Shown in pieces: positions 36,601-50,259 of a stretch of 64,000 bases of DNA (position 1 is the first letter of the stretch; each line of letters starts with the position of its first letter). The notes under the pieces were generated by a model. That model did no database searches and was not told where the DNA came from. It worked only from the letters and a program-made list of their open reading frames with translations. The position numbers were made by a program, and so were the translations under genes. Source of the stretch: Floccularia luteovirens (taxonomy: Eukaryota; Basidiomycota; Agaricomycetes; Agaricales; Squamanitaceae); contig VSJF01000001.1 in NCBI GenBank assembly GCA_009739215.1, positions 2,480,001 through 2,544,000 on the forward strand, read 5' to 3'.

Positions 36601-39600
36601 GGATATTTCTGAATATTTCGTGAGGAAGGTGAATTATCTCATCGCATATCTTCATTGTCATACCTCTGACACATTTCACTTTTTTTAGAGTTTAATTAAT
36701 GCTATCTCACGAGTGAGGTTTGAAAATGGGAAGTCACCTTCTGTCGTACGACAGTTCCTCATAGATCAACTTCGATATAATGACAACACAGCAAATCCCG
36801 TGCGTCATCTTTATTAATTATCATATGTGCTTTCCTGATCTCCACTCCACCAGTACTCGGACGGTTTTTACATATGCACTATCATTTCGGCAGCTGCCTG
36901 TGCTATTATTTCCATTGCAGCGCCTGAACGTGGTGAATTACTCCCTTCAGAGACTCGATCGGAACACAATGCCGAAGATGCTGAATTGATCAAGCAAATT
37001 CGTGTCGAGATAGATCGTTATCAAAGCATGGATAGGCTCATACCATCTCCGCACAATATCGTGACCATTGCAGCACTAGAGGTGATATTCGTTATTTTTT
37101 AAATAATGTTCTTTACTGATAGTATCCATTACACAGTTCTATATGGTGCTTAGTATTGCAAACCTTGTTCCCAGCCAAATCAGGAGGTTTTTCTCATTGA
37201 CTCGGTTTGTTTATGGTTTTCTTGTTTTGTGATTGTTTTGTGATAATCCTTGTAGAGAGGGGAATTACACTCAAGTCAGGTTGGCGGCATTTGACAGTTT
37301 ATTCCTGACCAAATGGTACACGCCTCAAATAATGCGCTATGTTCTCGCCGTCATGGCCAATGATCCTTCAAGAACAATCCGAAGACACGTAGCTCGCAAT
37401 GCCTGTCACAGTCTAGCAATATTGGTACAAATGGGAGAGATGAAAGCTTCTATGACCAAAGATTCAGAATCTCTGTTGATTGAGGAGGATGGAAATGTGC
37501 CAGAAAAGACGAAGGAATCAAAGAAGAGTGAAATGGACGCCATGATTAAAGTTCTACGTAAGGATCGCGAGGTTGGAAAGAATGAAGTTTTGCGAGAATT
37601 CTTGATGCCTATTGCTTTGTACGTCTGCCTCAACATATATCCATATCATTAACTTGACCCCGATGTTGCAGGGCTCCGGATGTGGATCATGAGGTCCGGT
37701 GGTGTGTACTGAAGCTCGCAGATATTCTGATCCGTCCAGTGGAGGAAACTGCCCCTACAGTCAAGATCCACATACCAAGTACTCCAGTCACGGACGTTGC
37801 GCCTCAACTTCCGCTTACCAAGCCATCGGCAAAACCTCCTCGTGTAGGAAAGGTTTCGTCTCAAGTAATACCGAAGAGTCCACTAGTATCAATCAACCTG
37901 CCTACCAAAATTCGATTACCTGGAAGCCCGGCGCCTGACTTGATACCAAAAATACCTGCCACGCCATCTGTAGAAGTCAAGAAGGGAGTTGCATTTGCTG
38001 TGCCTCCTGCTCCTGCTAAGATTCCCAAGCCCAAGATCAAAGCACCGAAAATCAACAAGCCCCAACAGCATGTCCCGAAAGCGCAATCAGGAGGGATGAG
38101 TCTCAACGACCTCCGCGCTTCACGTAATGCTTTGAAGAAACTGAAAGCGAATAAACATGCTGCGATATTCCTCCAACCTGTGGATCCAATCAGGGATCAT
38201 GCACCTAAGTTTGTTTTCATTATTCATTATTCATACAATGTACTAAATTACTTCACAGTTACTTTGACATCATCAAAGATCCTATGGATCTCAGTACCAT
38301 CGGAGCAAAACTTGAAGAGGGCATGTACAAAGACCGATTTTCTTTCCAAGCGGATTTCCGTCTCATGATTCACAATGCCAAACTCTACAACACAGCAGGC
38401 AGCTATGTTCATAACGAAGCCATCAGTCTGGAAACAATTTTTGAGAAACGTGAGTTCAAATTAGGTAACCTCATCAGCGTTTAATTGAATGCAACTTCTT
38501 TCAAGAATGGACAATTATCAACAAAACCTTGGAAGCCGCCGATAAAGCGAATCCATCCACTTCGGAGATCCCAAAGAAACGTGTCTTGCCCCCCGTTCCC
38601 AATGCATTCCCTACTCCGCAAGCAGTCGTCCGTCCCCCACCTCCTGTCGAGACTGCACCACCCGTGTCCCGACAGATAATAAAGCTCAAAGTAGGATCTC
38701 AGAACAAGTCACCAGAGCCAGTTGGAAAGGTGCGGGTCAAAAAGCCAAAGAACCCAGAAGCACCGCATATAGATGCCCCTGTCCTCGATGCTCCTCCCCC
38801 ACCTTATGTAGACGACGGCTCTCATGATATTCTTCAAGAAGTACTGGCTATTGAGAGAGAAAAGGATGAACTGCGACAGCGATCAAGTATGGATAAGGAA
38901 AAGGAACGAACTACTTCTACTAATGGGGTCATACCGAAGCGGAAAAAGACAGATATTGGTGATGAAGATGACATACTCGCTCTTGCCACACCCGCGAAGA
39001 AGGAACGACCATCACCTCATGTACACCTTCCATCTAACAGCAAACCTCACATTCCAAGTGCCCCCGCATCCAGAGAAGCTTCTTCCTCCAAGCCGAGAAA
39101 AGAAAAGGTTGCGGAGTCGTCACGGGCATCTACCATTGAGGTCACCCATCCCACCCTCAAAGGGAAGGAGAAGGAGATTGTTTCAACACCTGTACCTGTC
39201 CCTCCGCCTCAGCAGAAGCCCAAGAAAGTGTCTGCTGCGCAAGAAACCCCTATCAACAGAACGAAATGCAAAGAGCTCATGAAAGTCCTGCAACGACTTC
39301 CAGAAGCTGCGATCTTTTTGCGTCCTGTTGATCCCAAACTTGATGGCTGCCCAACGTGAGTCAAGCATTTGTATTACTCTGGATGCCATCAATGTAATCG
39401 ACTTTTTATACAGGTATCTGGATGAAATTCAACATCCCATGGACTTCGGTACTATTTCATCCAAACTCAATGAGGGAAAGTATGATACGATGGAAGAATT
39501 CAGGAAGGATATCGAATTAGTTTTCAGTAACTGTCGACAATTCAACCCTCCTGCGACTTTTCCTGTTACTTGTGCGGATGCTGTTGAAAAGGTCTTCCGA

Positions 39601-40083
39601 AAGGAATGGACAAAGATGGCCGAGCGGAAGCTCCCTTGGACTGAGAAACGTGGATTACAAGGAGTGATGACATCATTAGTTAAGGATCCTGTGTACGCTT
39701 CCCTTCACATGTTTTCACCCTTCTTTACTGAGCTTAGTTCTAGGTCATGGGTATTTCGAGAGCCGGTGGATCCTGTTGCCTTGGGAATACCAACATACTT
39801 TGAAGTCATTCCTAGGAAAGATGCTCGCGATCTGAGAACTATCAGGCAAAAACTTGACGCTGACAAATACGAAACTGTCGATGCTTTTGCAGCAGATCTG
39901 GACCTTATGATTCAAAATGCGATAAAATTCAATGGAGCTGATTCTGAGGTTGGAGTAATCGCGTTGACTGTTCGTCAGCGTATCCAAGAACTCATGACAT
40001 CCTGGAAAACCGGTGCCACCAAGAAACGGAAGGATGGAGAGAAGGGAACGCCACAGCCGACGAAGAAAATTAAAATAGGGTGA
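33651..40083 (+). CDS. TAF2: TFIID subunit TAF2 with three C-terminal bromodomains
   Basis: TFIID subunit that binds core-promoter initiator DNA. N-terminal aminopeptidase-like fold: HQKVVLEIDFTGSLWGYTEI, CHRHVELKRK, RCWVPCIDNLWEKCTWEFEF, AFAAGPFHLHSIPI, YPFGSYKLVFVDQLPG, HALSHALACQWAG (the zinc-binding HExxH is replaced, as in all TAF2), WSDLWLVNGLSLYITGLFMRK; then the HEAT-like part (FDQPDFMWVSQLQRDRDVVAQME, VRLAAFDSLFLTKWYTPQ). After a Lys/Pro-rich linker come three bromodomains: about 38120-38500 (YFDIIKDPMDLSTIGAKLE, Asn in KLYNTAG), 39260-39615 (YLDEIQHPMDFGTISSKL, Asn in RQFNPPA) and 39745-40010 (Asn in IKFNGADS). All three keep the acetyl-lysine-binding Asn. Ends KKIKIG. About 1,800 residues, roughly 18 short introns. 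Start at 33651 needs an ATAAGT donor at 33704, see findings. Confidence 0.92.
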
Positions 40084-40212
40084 TGTTTGATTGTACAAGC
40101 AGCTATTATAGTAATGCGGGGCTACTACCCACTAATATTTGCAATGTGTAAATTAAACCTTTGGGGTATTCTATACTGGGTATCAGATATGGTTGTGAGA
40201 TGCCTCCAACTG

Positions 40213-43200
40213 TTACCAGTCAGGCCATAATTCTAACAACATGTTAGAGTCTTCTTCTGGAGTATCGCGTTGTTTCATCCATCGATCAGGAATCTAATTA
40301 TCATTTAGTACCCATAAGTGTCATTCTATACAACCATTACTTACGAGAGGGAAATACCGCTCCATTGCGCTCACAAACCGTTGTCTGTATTGTTTTGGTG
40401 TAACAATTGTGGGCTCTCCTTTCCCTGATCCTCCTAGAAACGCAGATTCCTTAACCCAACTTTCCAGCTTTTTGTCCCACGTGTACGTCCGAATGTAATC
40501 TGAAGGTGCATCAGCTAGGAAGGATCTTTATATGAATACTTTTGCATACCGACTATACCAACCACCAACTCTTGGTTTTGTCCATCCACCTAGATATGAA
40601 AGTGTCAGTATCACAACTTCTGAGATGTGGAACGGTAGTACCCCGCAAACTAAAGAATAGTCCATAACATTTATGTCTGCCAAGAACTTGCTATCATTAT
40701 ATAAGGCACCTCGAAGTATGCGCTTTGAATGTTCCCGAAGATAGAAAGGGTTAAGATGTGCAGCTTGAACAAAGAAAATCAGCACGACCAGCTGCTCGAT
40801 ACAATCTGAAACTTACTCTCTACCAGATTTTCATCTAGAAGAACTTCGTTCTCTCTACCTGTTGACTGTACATGACGATTCCTGGTGGATCCTTTCAAGT
40901 CATAAATCTAGTGATAGTATAAGGATTATAATGTACTGAAATTGCTTCATAACATTACCTTCGTGAAGCGCCTATCATAAAACAGATTCTCCATAACTAG
41001 AAGATTCATCTGAGTTGTTTTCGTTTTTCCGGGACCATTATCTTTCCCGATCTTCTTAAACGTTATTTTGTAGCAGCCGAATACTTTGGCGAGCAATGTT
41101 GGTCGCTAGAAAAATATAAATATGTGTGAATTGGTCAAGTAGTCGACTCACATTGGCAGAAACAGCAGATGACATATAATCGAAATATGCTGGTGCAAAC
41201 GTTTCCATAGTTTGTAATTCGGGTCTTGATAGCTCTTTTGCAATGAAGCGATCATCTAAAGTCTCATGATACACAATGTGCTGAAAATTTGGATAAATAA
41301 TATGATCTACCTCGAGTTTTCAGGAACGCGGATCCTGATTTTCCTCCACTTGCATTCCATTTCACGCAGCGCGATAATGACTCGACCATGCTTTTTTCAC
41401 AATCATAAGTCCTTCGTAGAGCATCGAACTGTTCGGGATACAGCACGGTACAGCTTATAGTCAGTCCACCACTTTCGAAAGCTGCAGATATATATATAAA
41501 TAATGGAGAAAAGGTATTAGGATGCATATATAACTTACTTATGGCCCATGGAAGCCTCGATGATGGTACCCGCAAGTCTTCAGTAGGGTCAGGAAGCTCT
41601 GATACATCAACATTGACAACACCCCAAGTTGAATTCGATTCCGCAACGGATCTGTCATCTGGCATAAAAGCCTCACCGCCATCAGTAAGTCTTGCTTCCC
41701 GGATGGTTCTCTTCTCTGCACGCGACTTCGCAAGCATATCACGATATTGGGGAGAACTGAAACGGTTCGTAAATAGAAAATACAAGGGCCAGTGTTTTAC
41801 ACTCACTTTAATGCAAGAGCAATGATCGATGTTGGTTCATCTGTCCTAACAACCATGGAAGAATCACGAAAGATGTGTTCTGGATCACTCATCGGATCCT
41901 CATTTTCGATAGAATTACGTGCTGGTTGAGGCCAAAAGCCTGATAGCGCTTTAAGAATTGAGTTGCGCTCTGTTGCACCACTCGTGAGATCGAAATCAGT
42001 TGGGGGAGTCAAAGCAACTTCGCTGTGCCCTTTCAATGATGATAACAGAGGGGAAGGAGGTAATGATGCTGGTGGGCCTTGCAATGGAAGGTCCTTTTCG
42101 TGCGTGTCGTTGAGGGGTGGAGAAGGAAGGTCTGAAAACGACATCGTAGGAGGAGCCGTCTTCAACGTCTCCTCAGGGGTATGAGGTGGTTCTGGTGAAG
42201 GTTGTTGAGGGCGTAATGGGACTGATCTCTCCTCCTCATTTCCGTCTCCTTCATCGTCTGCTTCGCTAGACGGATCTGAACTTTCCGAGTCATCTTTTAT
42301 AGCATCCTTGATGCTGTCTAAGATTTCAACTTTGGCTCGAGCATAAGCGACAGGACGGGCACGCTTTCCGCGGATAACGTTGTATCTGCTCTTACTCCGT
42401 TCTGCATCTCGCCCGAGACGCTCGAAGTGCTTTGCGATATTAGAGACCTTACTTCCAGTCCCACCAGGTGCTCGACGGAAAGAGGATTTTGTGCTCATCG
42501 GGGGTCGAACCGCAGACTTATCTTTCGTGCGACTTACCAATCGAGATTTATTGTGTCTGGTCGCAATCCCTGCGTTCGTGTGGGGTGAAGGCGCCCGGGC
42601 AAGCTGTGTCTCCCTCCCTTTTTTACCGTATGCACGCTTCTCTGGAGAAGGTCTACGAGACGATTCTTGGGAATTGGAGATGACAGGGCCGGGGATGCGA
42701 GTCCCACCAGGAGGAACAAGCGACCTTCGAGAACGTGTCAGATATTTGGGTGCTACATTGGCAGCATAGCCTTGCTCAAAATCAGATGTGGAAGCCTTCC
42801 TTGTAATCATATGGTGGCGTCCTTTGTTACGAGAGCTTTGTCGATACTGAACAGGTGAGGAGTATTCCTGTTCACTTTCAGACATAATGTGCCGAGGCGC
42901 GAAAGCTGATTTTGTTAGCTCCTGAACTCCTTGTGAAGGTAGGAAATCTTGATATTTCTTCACTAGCTCCGCTACGCTAGGCTGCTGAGCCTGCTGACGA
43001 GGTAATCTGGACGTGCGCTGGACGGGAACTGAATCACTCTTGGCCTGCTCTAAATCCTCCTGCTAGGTTATATGTCAAAGGCATTAAAAATACTGCACAG
43101 ACAAATACATACTTCAGATGGTGGTTGAGGCGCTTCAGGGGGAGTTTCTACTTGTGTTGCAGCCGCTGGAGTCTCTTCACGAAGTGCACCAATCGTAGAA

Positions 43201-46200
43201 TCACTGTCAGGGTCACTCTTTTTCCGACTACCAACTTCTTCTGTGCCGTTTTCCACAGGAGGACCTTTAGTTTTCTTGGGAGAAGTTTCCTTGTCCTTAT
43301 TTTCAACACCAGATTCTGGTTCGGTTTCGGACGCGGAAGAAGCAAACGGATCAACAGGTCCTCTCCTGCGAGACACAGATCTCTCCTCTGCCTCTGACAC
43401 ACTTGAAGATGGCAGATGTGGATGTTCGAACGCCCCTGTCAACTCGTATCTCCTGGGCCAGATTGCGCGAACGGATCCGAAAGTTGAACCCTTCTTGCTG
43501 TTCCTATCAGTCGCTTGAATAGGACGCGGCTTTGGCAGTTTATCAAAATCAAACTGCCAAGCGACTATTTTATCTTGCCTGTAGGCTCGTACTTGATTAA
43601 GAGCCAGGGTATCTGTGGGTGAAGACTCTCTGTAGATGCGATTTATCAACTTGCTAATGTCTTCTCTTTCTACCTCGGCCCTGGTTATCAGGGTATTGAT
43701 CTCAGCCAACAGTCGGGCATCTGTCTCTTCATCTCCAGTCGCGGCATCAATGCTGATCAATTTGAGATCATCAACCAATCCCGTGTACCAAAGCATATTT
43801 CGATAATGCAAGCGCTCGAAGTCGGAATTCTTGATTTCAAGTTGAGTTTCTGGACGCACTCGAATACGGAAAGGAGGATAAACTATTTCGTGCAACGTAA
43901 CAGGATCCGTCTGAAAACGAACTGTCATTCCTTTGGAAGCAAAATAGCGGATGTGGTGTTGATAGATGTTGTGTTGGCAGCCTGCGCCTTGTACAAGTTT
44001 GACATCTGCTGGGTAGAAATGGAGCTCTAGGAACTTTGCAAAAGAATATCTCTGCATCTCTTCCGAGACGGGAATGAATGGCGTAGCGGACCCACAGACG
44101 CGACAGGCACTCCATGTCGTGATAAGATCAGGTGCAGGAAAATGGTTTGATTGACCGATTATTTGGCCATCCCACTGTTCCACGGCAACAAAAAGTCTGG
44201 TTTTGTTATGCACATAGACCTTGCAATGACGAGCCAAAGGCTGGTCACATCCTTTCCCTGTACAGATTGCTTTGGGATCGAGGAACTGCACCAGGGTTTC
44301 GGTTACAGCTTTTTCGATAAATTGTCCGAGGGTCATATCGTTCTCTCCATAGAACTTGATGTAGTTTAGGCGAGGCAAGAAACAGGCACGATACTGCCCA
44401 ACTTCAGCCGCAGGGATCGTATACTCCCATAACAGGATGCACTGGTACTTATCCACGACAAAATCATCTTTGTTCTTTCGAAGGTACCACTCCCAAATAC
44501 GCCGCTGCTCTTCATGCTGCCATTTGACAAGACTATATCTGCTTTCTAATTTGATGTCCTCGGCCGTTTTAAGAATCGCTAGAGGTTCTGCAATGGGCAT
44601 CCCGGAAGTATTACTTCGCATATGCAGTAGAGAGACGTTCGACGAAATATTCGCGAAGTAGGAAGCATCATCAGTCCGGGAAGATAGGTTCTTTAATTCG
44701 ACGGATAATGGAGTTGTAGGAAGGTCCAACGAAGGTAAGGCTTCTATGAGAGCATTGATATCCTCGTTTGCACCCTCCTCAAGACTGTCTCCGTTTTCTG
44801 CTTGGGAAGATTCTTGTTTTTCTTGTTTTTGAATAAGATTTAACCGTTCCTCTCTTCTTACTACCTCGTCTTCCCACGCTCTTTTGGCAGCAATAAGTTC
44901 GTCATCTAGTTCTTTCATTTTTTGGATGGGAAGTGGGGGAGGAAAGCGCAACGTGGCCGAAACGGATATGAATATTTTTGTATAAGGCTCCAATGATTCA
45001 TCTATCCTTCTTGTCAATCGTTTCTGCACCGCATCTTCATCCAATAAGTCTTGGCGGTCATTATCAGTCGGGGATCCTGGGGGAACCGTATTGTCTGTTA
45101 CAGGCGAAGGTATCAGAGCAGACAACGACTGCAGAGATGTAGGTGTAACAAAGAAATTGAGTAGGTTTTGGTGTCCAGACGACGAGGGGATTGCATCGGC
45201 GTTGAAAGATGGAAGAGTGATAACAGAATCCTTCCATAGATGTGTTTCAAGTTTCAAATTTCTCACAATGAAGGTGAGAAAGCGAGTAACCTTCTTTATC
45301 CGTCGAAGCGTATCAATATCTGCACCTCGTAGGATGATTGTACAGCCCATGTCCCGATTACACCCTTCGAACCTCATGTATGTCTTTCTACGACCAGGGA
45401 TTAAAGGGTGGTCATATGTTTGGATGCGGTATCGTGCGCAATGGCCTAACCGGGGTTCCAAGGCTAGTTTATCCATGGATGAAAAGACATCACCCTGGGT
45501 CATACGAGCAACTGTCTGGATCGCTGTCGCCTTTACGGTTCGAGCCACAGCGATATTGTATTTTGCCAGAGCATCCAGTGCAATACGTGAAACCGACTGT
45601 TCGGCAAGGACTATATGGGGACGTAAAGCTGCGATACGACTTGCAAGGTTCCCTAGGTATTCCTTTTCTTGGCGTAAGATCTGGGCAAAATTCATGTATT
45701 GACCCTCCACTCGGGAAAATTCCAGAGGAAATGTAACCAACATGACGCGAGGGTGTGTTTGAAGCCTTGACATCCGTTTGTGTGCAACGTTCTTCGTAAT
45801 GACAGCCCCATTTACATATTCGGAATCTTTGGGCAAACCTCCGGGGATTTTCTTTATTTTGACATAGCGCCTGACATCCATGTCCTCCCCCTGTCGGTGC
45901 GGTAGAGAGGTGAAAGTCAACTCTCGGGCGATTCGGAGCGCTAACCGGAGAAGTGTCTCTTCCCAGTCTTTCAGGTTTGGAATTTGCTCGATAGTGAGCA
46001 TCTGTCTTAGCATTATTTTCAGGTGAAGCATAGATGTCAAGTTAAGTTCGTGAGCGTAGCTAAACAAAGCCCGTCAAGATTTCATCATGGAAAGATAAAG
46101 GACAGACTAACGCAGTGCTTTCACGTCTGGTTCGCCACCCAGGTTCAGCATCCATGACGCTATCCAGTCGACTGTGGGCTCTGCTACGAATGAAAGGCGT

Positions 46201-47687
46201 AGTATCCTCGAATTCTCCATGAGATGACAGGAACGGTCTTGGTCGCATGTGCTGCCCAGAAAGTTCAAGAAGTTCTGGAGAGCCAACAGGAAATTGTATC
46301 GAACTTGTAGAATTTTCTGTATCGGTCGGTAATGTGATAGAAACGTCGATCGGGCTTTTTATATCCAAAGCATTCGAAGATTCTTCTTGGTGGAAGGGAT
46401 TTGGAGACCCTGCATATTCTTCATCCGACAACGTTCTTCGGAAAGGAGCAGGATTGTCTCGCACAGGTTCCCAGAGATTGTCACCCTGCTCCCTCGAATG
46501 ATGGTGTGGAGTAACTGGGCGTGAATTGCTATCCTCGGAGCCGAAGAAAGGCCGCCTTGTTTCTGCAATTGAATATAGATTGAAAGGTTCATCAGTGCGC
46601 CCGAAGAGCTGTGAAGCAGCGAAGGGGGATTGTGGGTGGTAAACCAAGCTTGTAAGAGGATCGATGCCTAGCTGATGAGCTGGAAAAGATGTTACAGAAG
46701 ACACGACCGACCGTCGGTCGTCGTCGTCGTCATCTTCAACCTTTGCAAGCTTCTCAAGACAAAGATTACAAACGCGAATCATGCCGTCGTGTCCAAAACG
46801 TAACCCTTTGATGATGTTTGACGCACAACGAGAACAAAATATTTGACCTTTCATATGTTTAGGCATAAATATCAAAGGAAATAGAAGGTGCCATACCGCA
46901 GATGCGACAATGATGTTTTCGTCGCCATGTGGTAAATAGACTTTTACAGTCGTAGCATTCTTGACAATTCTCATCATCCATCCAGTAGTCTCTTGATAGA
47001 CCTGACCAAGTGATTAAAATTTGCCTTTCCGAAAGCAAAAGTATACACACCTTCTCCACGTATTCTCCTGATCACTTTAGAAACTGAGCCCGATCTATGA
47101 AAACTTGTTGTTGTCTTTATACTGCGAGCATCATCTTGAATTGGAAAACCAGGAATTGAGGTTCCGAACGGGATACTTTCGCCAGCCTCCAGGCCAGGAG
47201 AATAGATTGCTTCTCTACGAGATGGTGACTGATAATATTCCGAAGTATATGTAGGAACTTCAGGTTGTGCCGGGGTCAAAGAAACAAGAGGTGGAGCTGC
47301 CTGTGCAACAGCAGTGGATAAAGGATACGGCCTATCTATAGACGGTCTAGGGTTGAAATTTGGTGATTGAGCTGGAGCTGAGCTATATGAAGGACGTCGT
47401 TGTTCAGCATTACTCCCGCTAGCATTAGGGTTTACGTTGGGTGTATTCGTGTTATTGGATGCTACCGCGACTGCAGATGATAGAGGGGCAGAAAGTGTGT
47501 TCTTCACCTTGAAAAACAGCGAGGTTACAAGTGCATAGGAGGACTGATCATTTTCGTCTTCCTCAGAGAACGGGTTGGAGGATGTCAAGCATGCTACATC
47601 GTCTGCGAGTTTAGTGCTGCTTCGTGATCTGGATGACTGGCCGCTCAGCGAACCGATTACAGAAGATGACAGCTTTGGAGATTCCAT
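40213..47687 (-). CDS. FAB1: 1-phosphatidylinositol-3-phosphate 5-kinase FAB1/PIKfyve
   Basis: Makes PtdIns(3,5)P2 on endosome and vacuole membranes, controlling vacuole size and traffic. Domains in order: a Ser-rich N-terminus ([19 protein letters not shown]); FYVE zinc finger near 46790-46990 with [24 protein letters not shown] (RRKHHCR motif) and [10 protein letters not shown]; a TCP-1/Cpn60-like chaperonin domain (45960-45040, with [40 protein letters not shown]); the CCR Cys/His region with [16 protein letters not shown]; a long disordered basic stretch; and the C-terminal PIP kinase domain ([42 protein letters not shown]). All catalytic motifs present. Ends [12 protein letters not shown]. 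About 2,200 residues, like yeast Fab1. No DEP domain, as in fungi. Divergent from CSN2 with a 297-bp spacer. Confidence 0.95.
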
Positions 47688-47820
47688 ATGTCGTTAATTA
47701 AGTTACCATACATGCAGGAATTGGTTTATACTTGAGAAGTATGGCTGATACTGTACAGTAACGAGTCAAAGTCGATACTTACAATTGGTACTCCTCTGCA
47801 ATGAGCAAGAATTTAGCCAC

Positions 47821-47845
47821 CACGTGACACGACGTTTGTCACGTG
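47821..47845. promoter_or_regulatory. Two CACGTG E-boxes at the centre of the FAB1/CSN2 divergent promoter
   Basis: CACGTG occurs at 47821-47826 and 47840-47845, both flanked as G/CCACGTGAC or GTCACGTG, 19 bp apart (close to two helix turns). They lie midway between the FAB1 start (47687) and the CSN2 start (47985), so they can serve both genes. A bHLH factor of the Cbf1/USF type is the usual reader of this site. Confidence 0.55.
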
Positions 47846-47984
47846 TTAGCAAACGTTAGACAAATCAATGATTTTATCATATCGAATTCAATGTGCACAA
47901 TTACCACTCTTCAGTAGTGTTCCCGAAATCCAAATTCGCAACTCAAGATCTTTCTGATTCACCACCTTAAAGTACCTGAACAAA

Positions 47985-49994
47985 ATGGATGATGATGATG
48001 CTGATTACATGCAAAGAAGTGACGACGAAGTGTGTTTTTCTTCTACATTACCCAAGACTCTTTAGACAATTCTTTCAGGATTACGGATTTGACTACTCCG
48101 ATAACGATGATGCAAATGAGTCCGGCAGTGTTGATGTTGAAAACATGTATTATAAGGCAAAATGTGTGTCGCGCGGCCTTCCGTGCTGTTGGAATGAGTA
48201 ACTCACTAAGTTATTAAAGCCAAGAAGGACGATAACCCCGAGGAAGCGCTCAAGGAATTTCGTTCTATCGTTGACCAGGAAGAAGAAAAATGGGATTGGT
48301 ATAATGACTATCTCTGTACCCAATAGTCTTTGTAATATCTTGCTATCCAGGGGCTTCAAGGCACTCAAACAATCGACAAAACTGTTATTCCTCGTGCTCC
48401 AAAGGCCCCATGATGCATTGAAGACTTACATACAGTTGTTGACATATACAAAGTCGGCGGTAACACGCAATTATTCCGAAAAAACGATCAATGGCATCCT
48501 AGATTATGTTGGTGGTGGAAAGGGTGGTGTGGTGGAAGTGGACATTTTGGAAAAGTTTTACGAAGCTACGAAGAAAGCTTTAGAAGAAGCAAAGAACGAG
48601 GAAAGTAATCCCGTTATTCTCTAAATCTGTGGTTCATGATACTCGCTCATACAGCGACTATCTGTCAAAACGAATCTAAAGCTTGCAAAATTATGGCTGG
48701 ACAGAATGGAATATGGTCGCCTATCAAGAGTTTGTCCTCTATTCGAACTACACAAAACTTGGCTCATTTCCTGACTATCAAGTTGATCCGGGACCTTCAC
48801 AATGCCACCACATCTTCCAACGAAGGAGATGATCAGTCTCAACGAGGCACTCAGCTACTCGAGATTTATGCTCTAGAAATACAAATGTACAATGAAACGC
48901 GGAATTTCAAAAAACTAAAGGTTATTCAGATTAACGTTCACCATAAACCCACACCCATCATATCCTTCAGGAAATATACAATGCAAGCAACGCAGTTCGT
49001 TCAGCTATTCCCCACCCCCGCATAACAGGCGTTATCAAGGAATGTGGCGGCAAAATGTGGATGGGGGAACGTAAGCCAACGCTTCAACAGACAGTACAGA
49101 TAAAATATATGTTATGACAGGTCAATGGAATCGAGCGAGCGAGGATTTCTTTGAGTCTTTCCGGAACTACGATGAGGCAGGATCTCCACAACGAATCCAA
49201 GTGCTAAAATACTTAGTTCTTGCTAACATGTTGACCGGAAGTGAAGTCAATCCATTCGACAGTCAAGAAACAAAACCGTATGTCTATTCTCAGCATTATG
49301 GAATATCTCATTTCGGAATAATAGATATAAGAATGATTCTCAAATAAAAGCCATGACTGATCTCGTCGACGCCTATCAGCGACGTGACGTCCATTTAGCT
49401 GAGAAAATTCTACGAGGTTCGGAGTGTCTCTAATATTTCCTTTTCTCCATACTGAATGGGAACAGACAACCGTTCAACAATCATGGATGATGCATTCATT
49501 AGGTCTTATATTGGAGAGCTCCTTCGAAGCTTACGTACCCAATACCTCATCGATCTCATTAAACCTTATACGAGGCTCGAGTTAGCTTTCTTAGCCAAGG
49601 TAAGTCGTTACCTACTTAATGTAAATGATTTCAGTAATATCAATCTATCTGTGGACAGCAACTCAATGTTGATACCGCCGAAGTAGAGGAACTTCTCATA
49701 GGATTAATCTTAGAAGGAAAGGTTGAAGGTCGAATTGACCAGGTCAGTATGAGATTAGAACTAGACCGCAAGTAAGGCAATCCTACCACCTAGTCCAGCA
49801 TGAGTACTAATAGTACAACTTTCAGACAAAGTTTGGAGAAGAAGCGATATGCCGCACTGAGCAAGTGGACAGAAGTGCTAGAGTCTGTGCATGGTGCAGT
49901 TGTCGGGAAGACGGCGACTTCAGGCGTTAGGGGTGGGGATGCACCAACGTTAGGACCTGAAGGTTACAGCACACGAGAGGATCGCTGGAGCTGA
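47985..49994 (+). CDS. CSN2: COP9 signalosome subunit 2
   Basis: PCI-domain subunit of the COP9 signalosome, which removes NEDD8 from cullins. Exons read [156 protein letters not shown], the PCI part [20 protein letters not shown] and [23 protein letters not shown], then a C-terminal coiled helix with [19 protein letters not shown]. The match to CSN2 is continuous and includes the acidic N-terminus that binds cullins. About 480 residues, usual length; introns 50-70 nt. Confidence 0.94.
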
Positions 49995-50259
49995 AGTGAT
50001 TTCATGTTCTTTTGCCGTGACAAATTACTTAGGAATCGCGGATCAAGCTTAGGAAATTATGAAGTGTCATTTTATCCATATATGCGTCTCAACTTAATAG
50101 TAACAAAAATTGTTCTATCTGGATGTGTTGGGAGCTGGTAGTAGTTTTGTTATGGAGCATTGTTTTGGCAGCGTATGTAAAATATTATGTCTGAATAAGT
50201 TGCTATTTCCATCGTGAGCTGCTTTGAATCATATATGTGAGGTGACACATATAAATACC

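Noticed and set aside
26097..40083. Functional cluster or mating-type/incompatibility locus around HET-C
   Set aside because: Neighbours are unrelated housekeeping genes; no homeodomain, pheromone or receptor genes are present.
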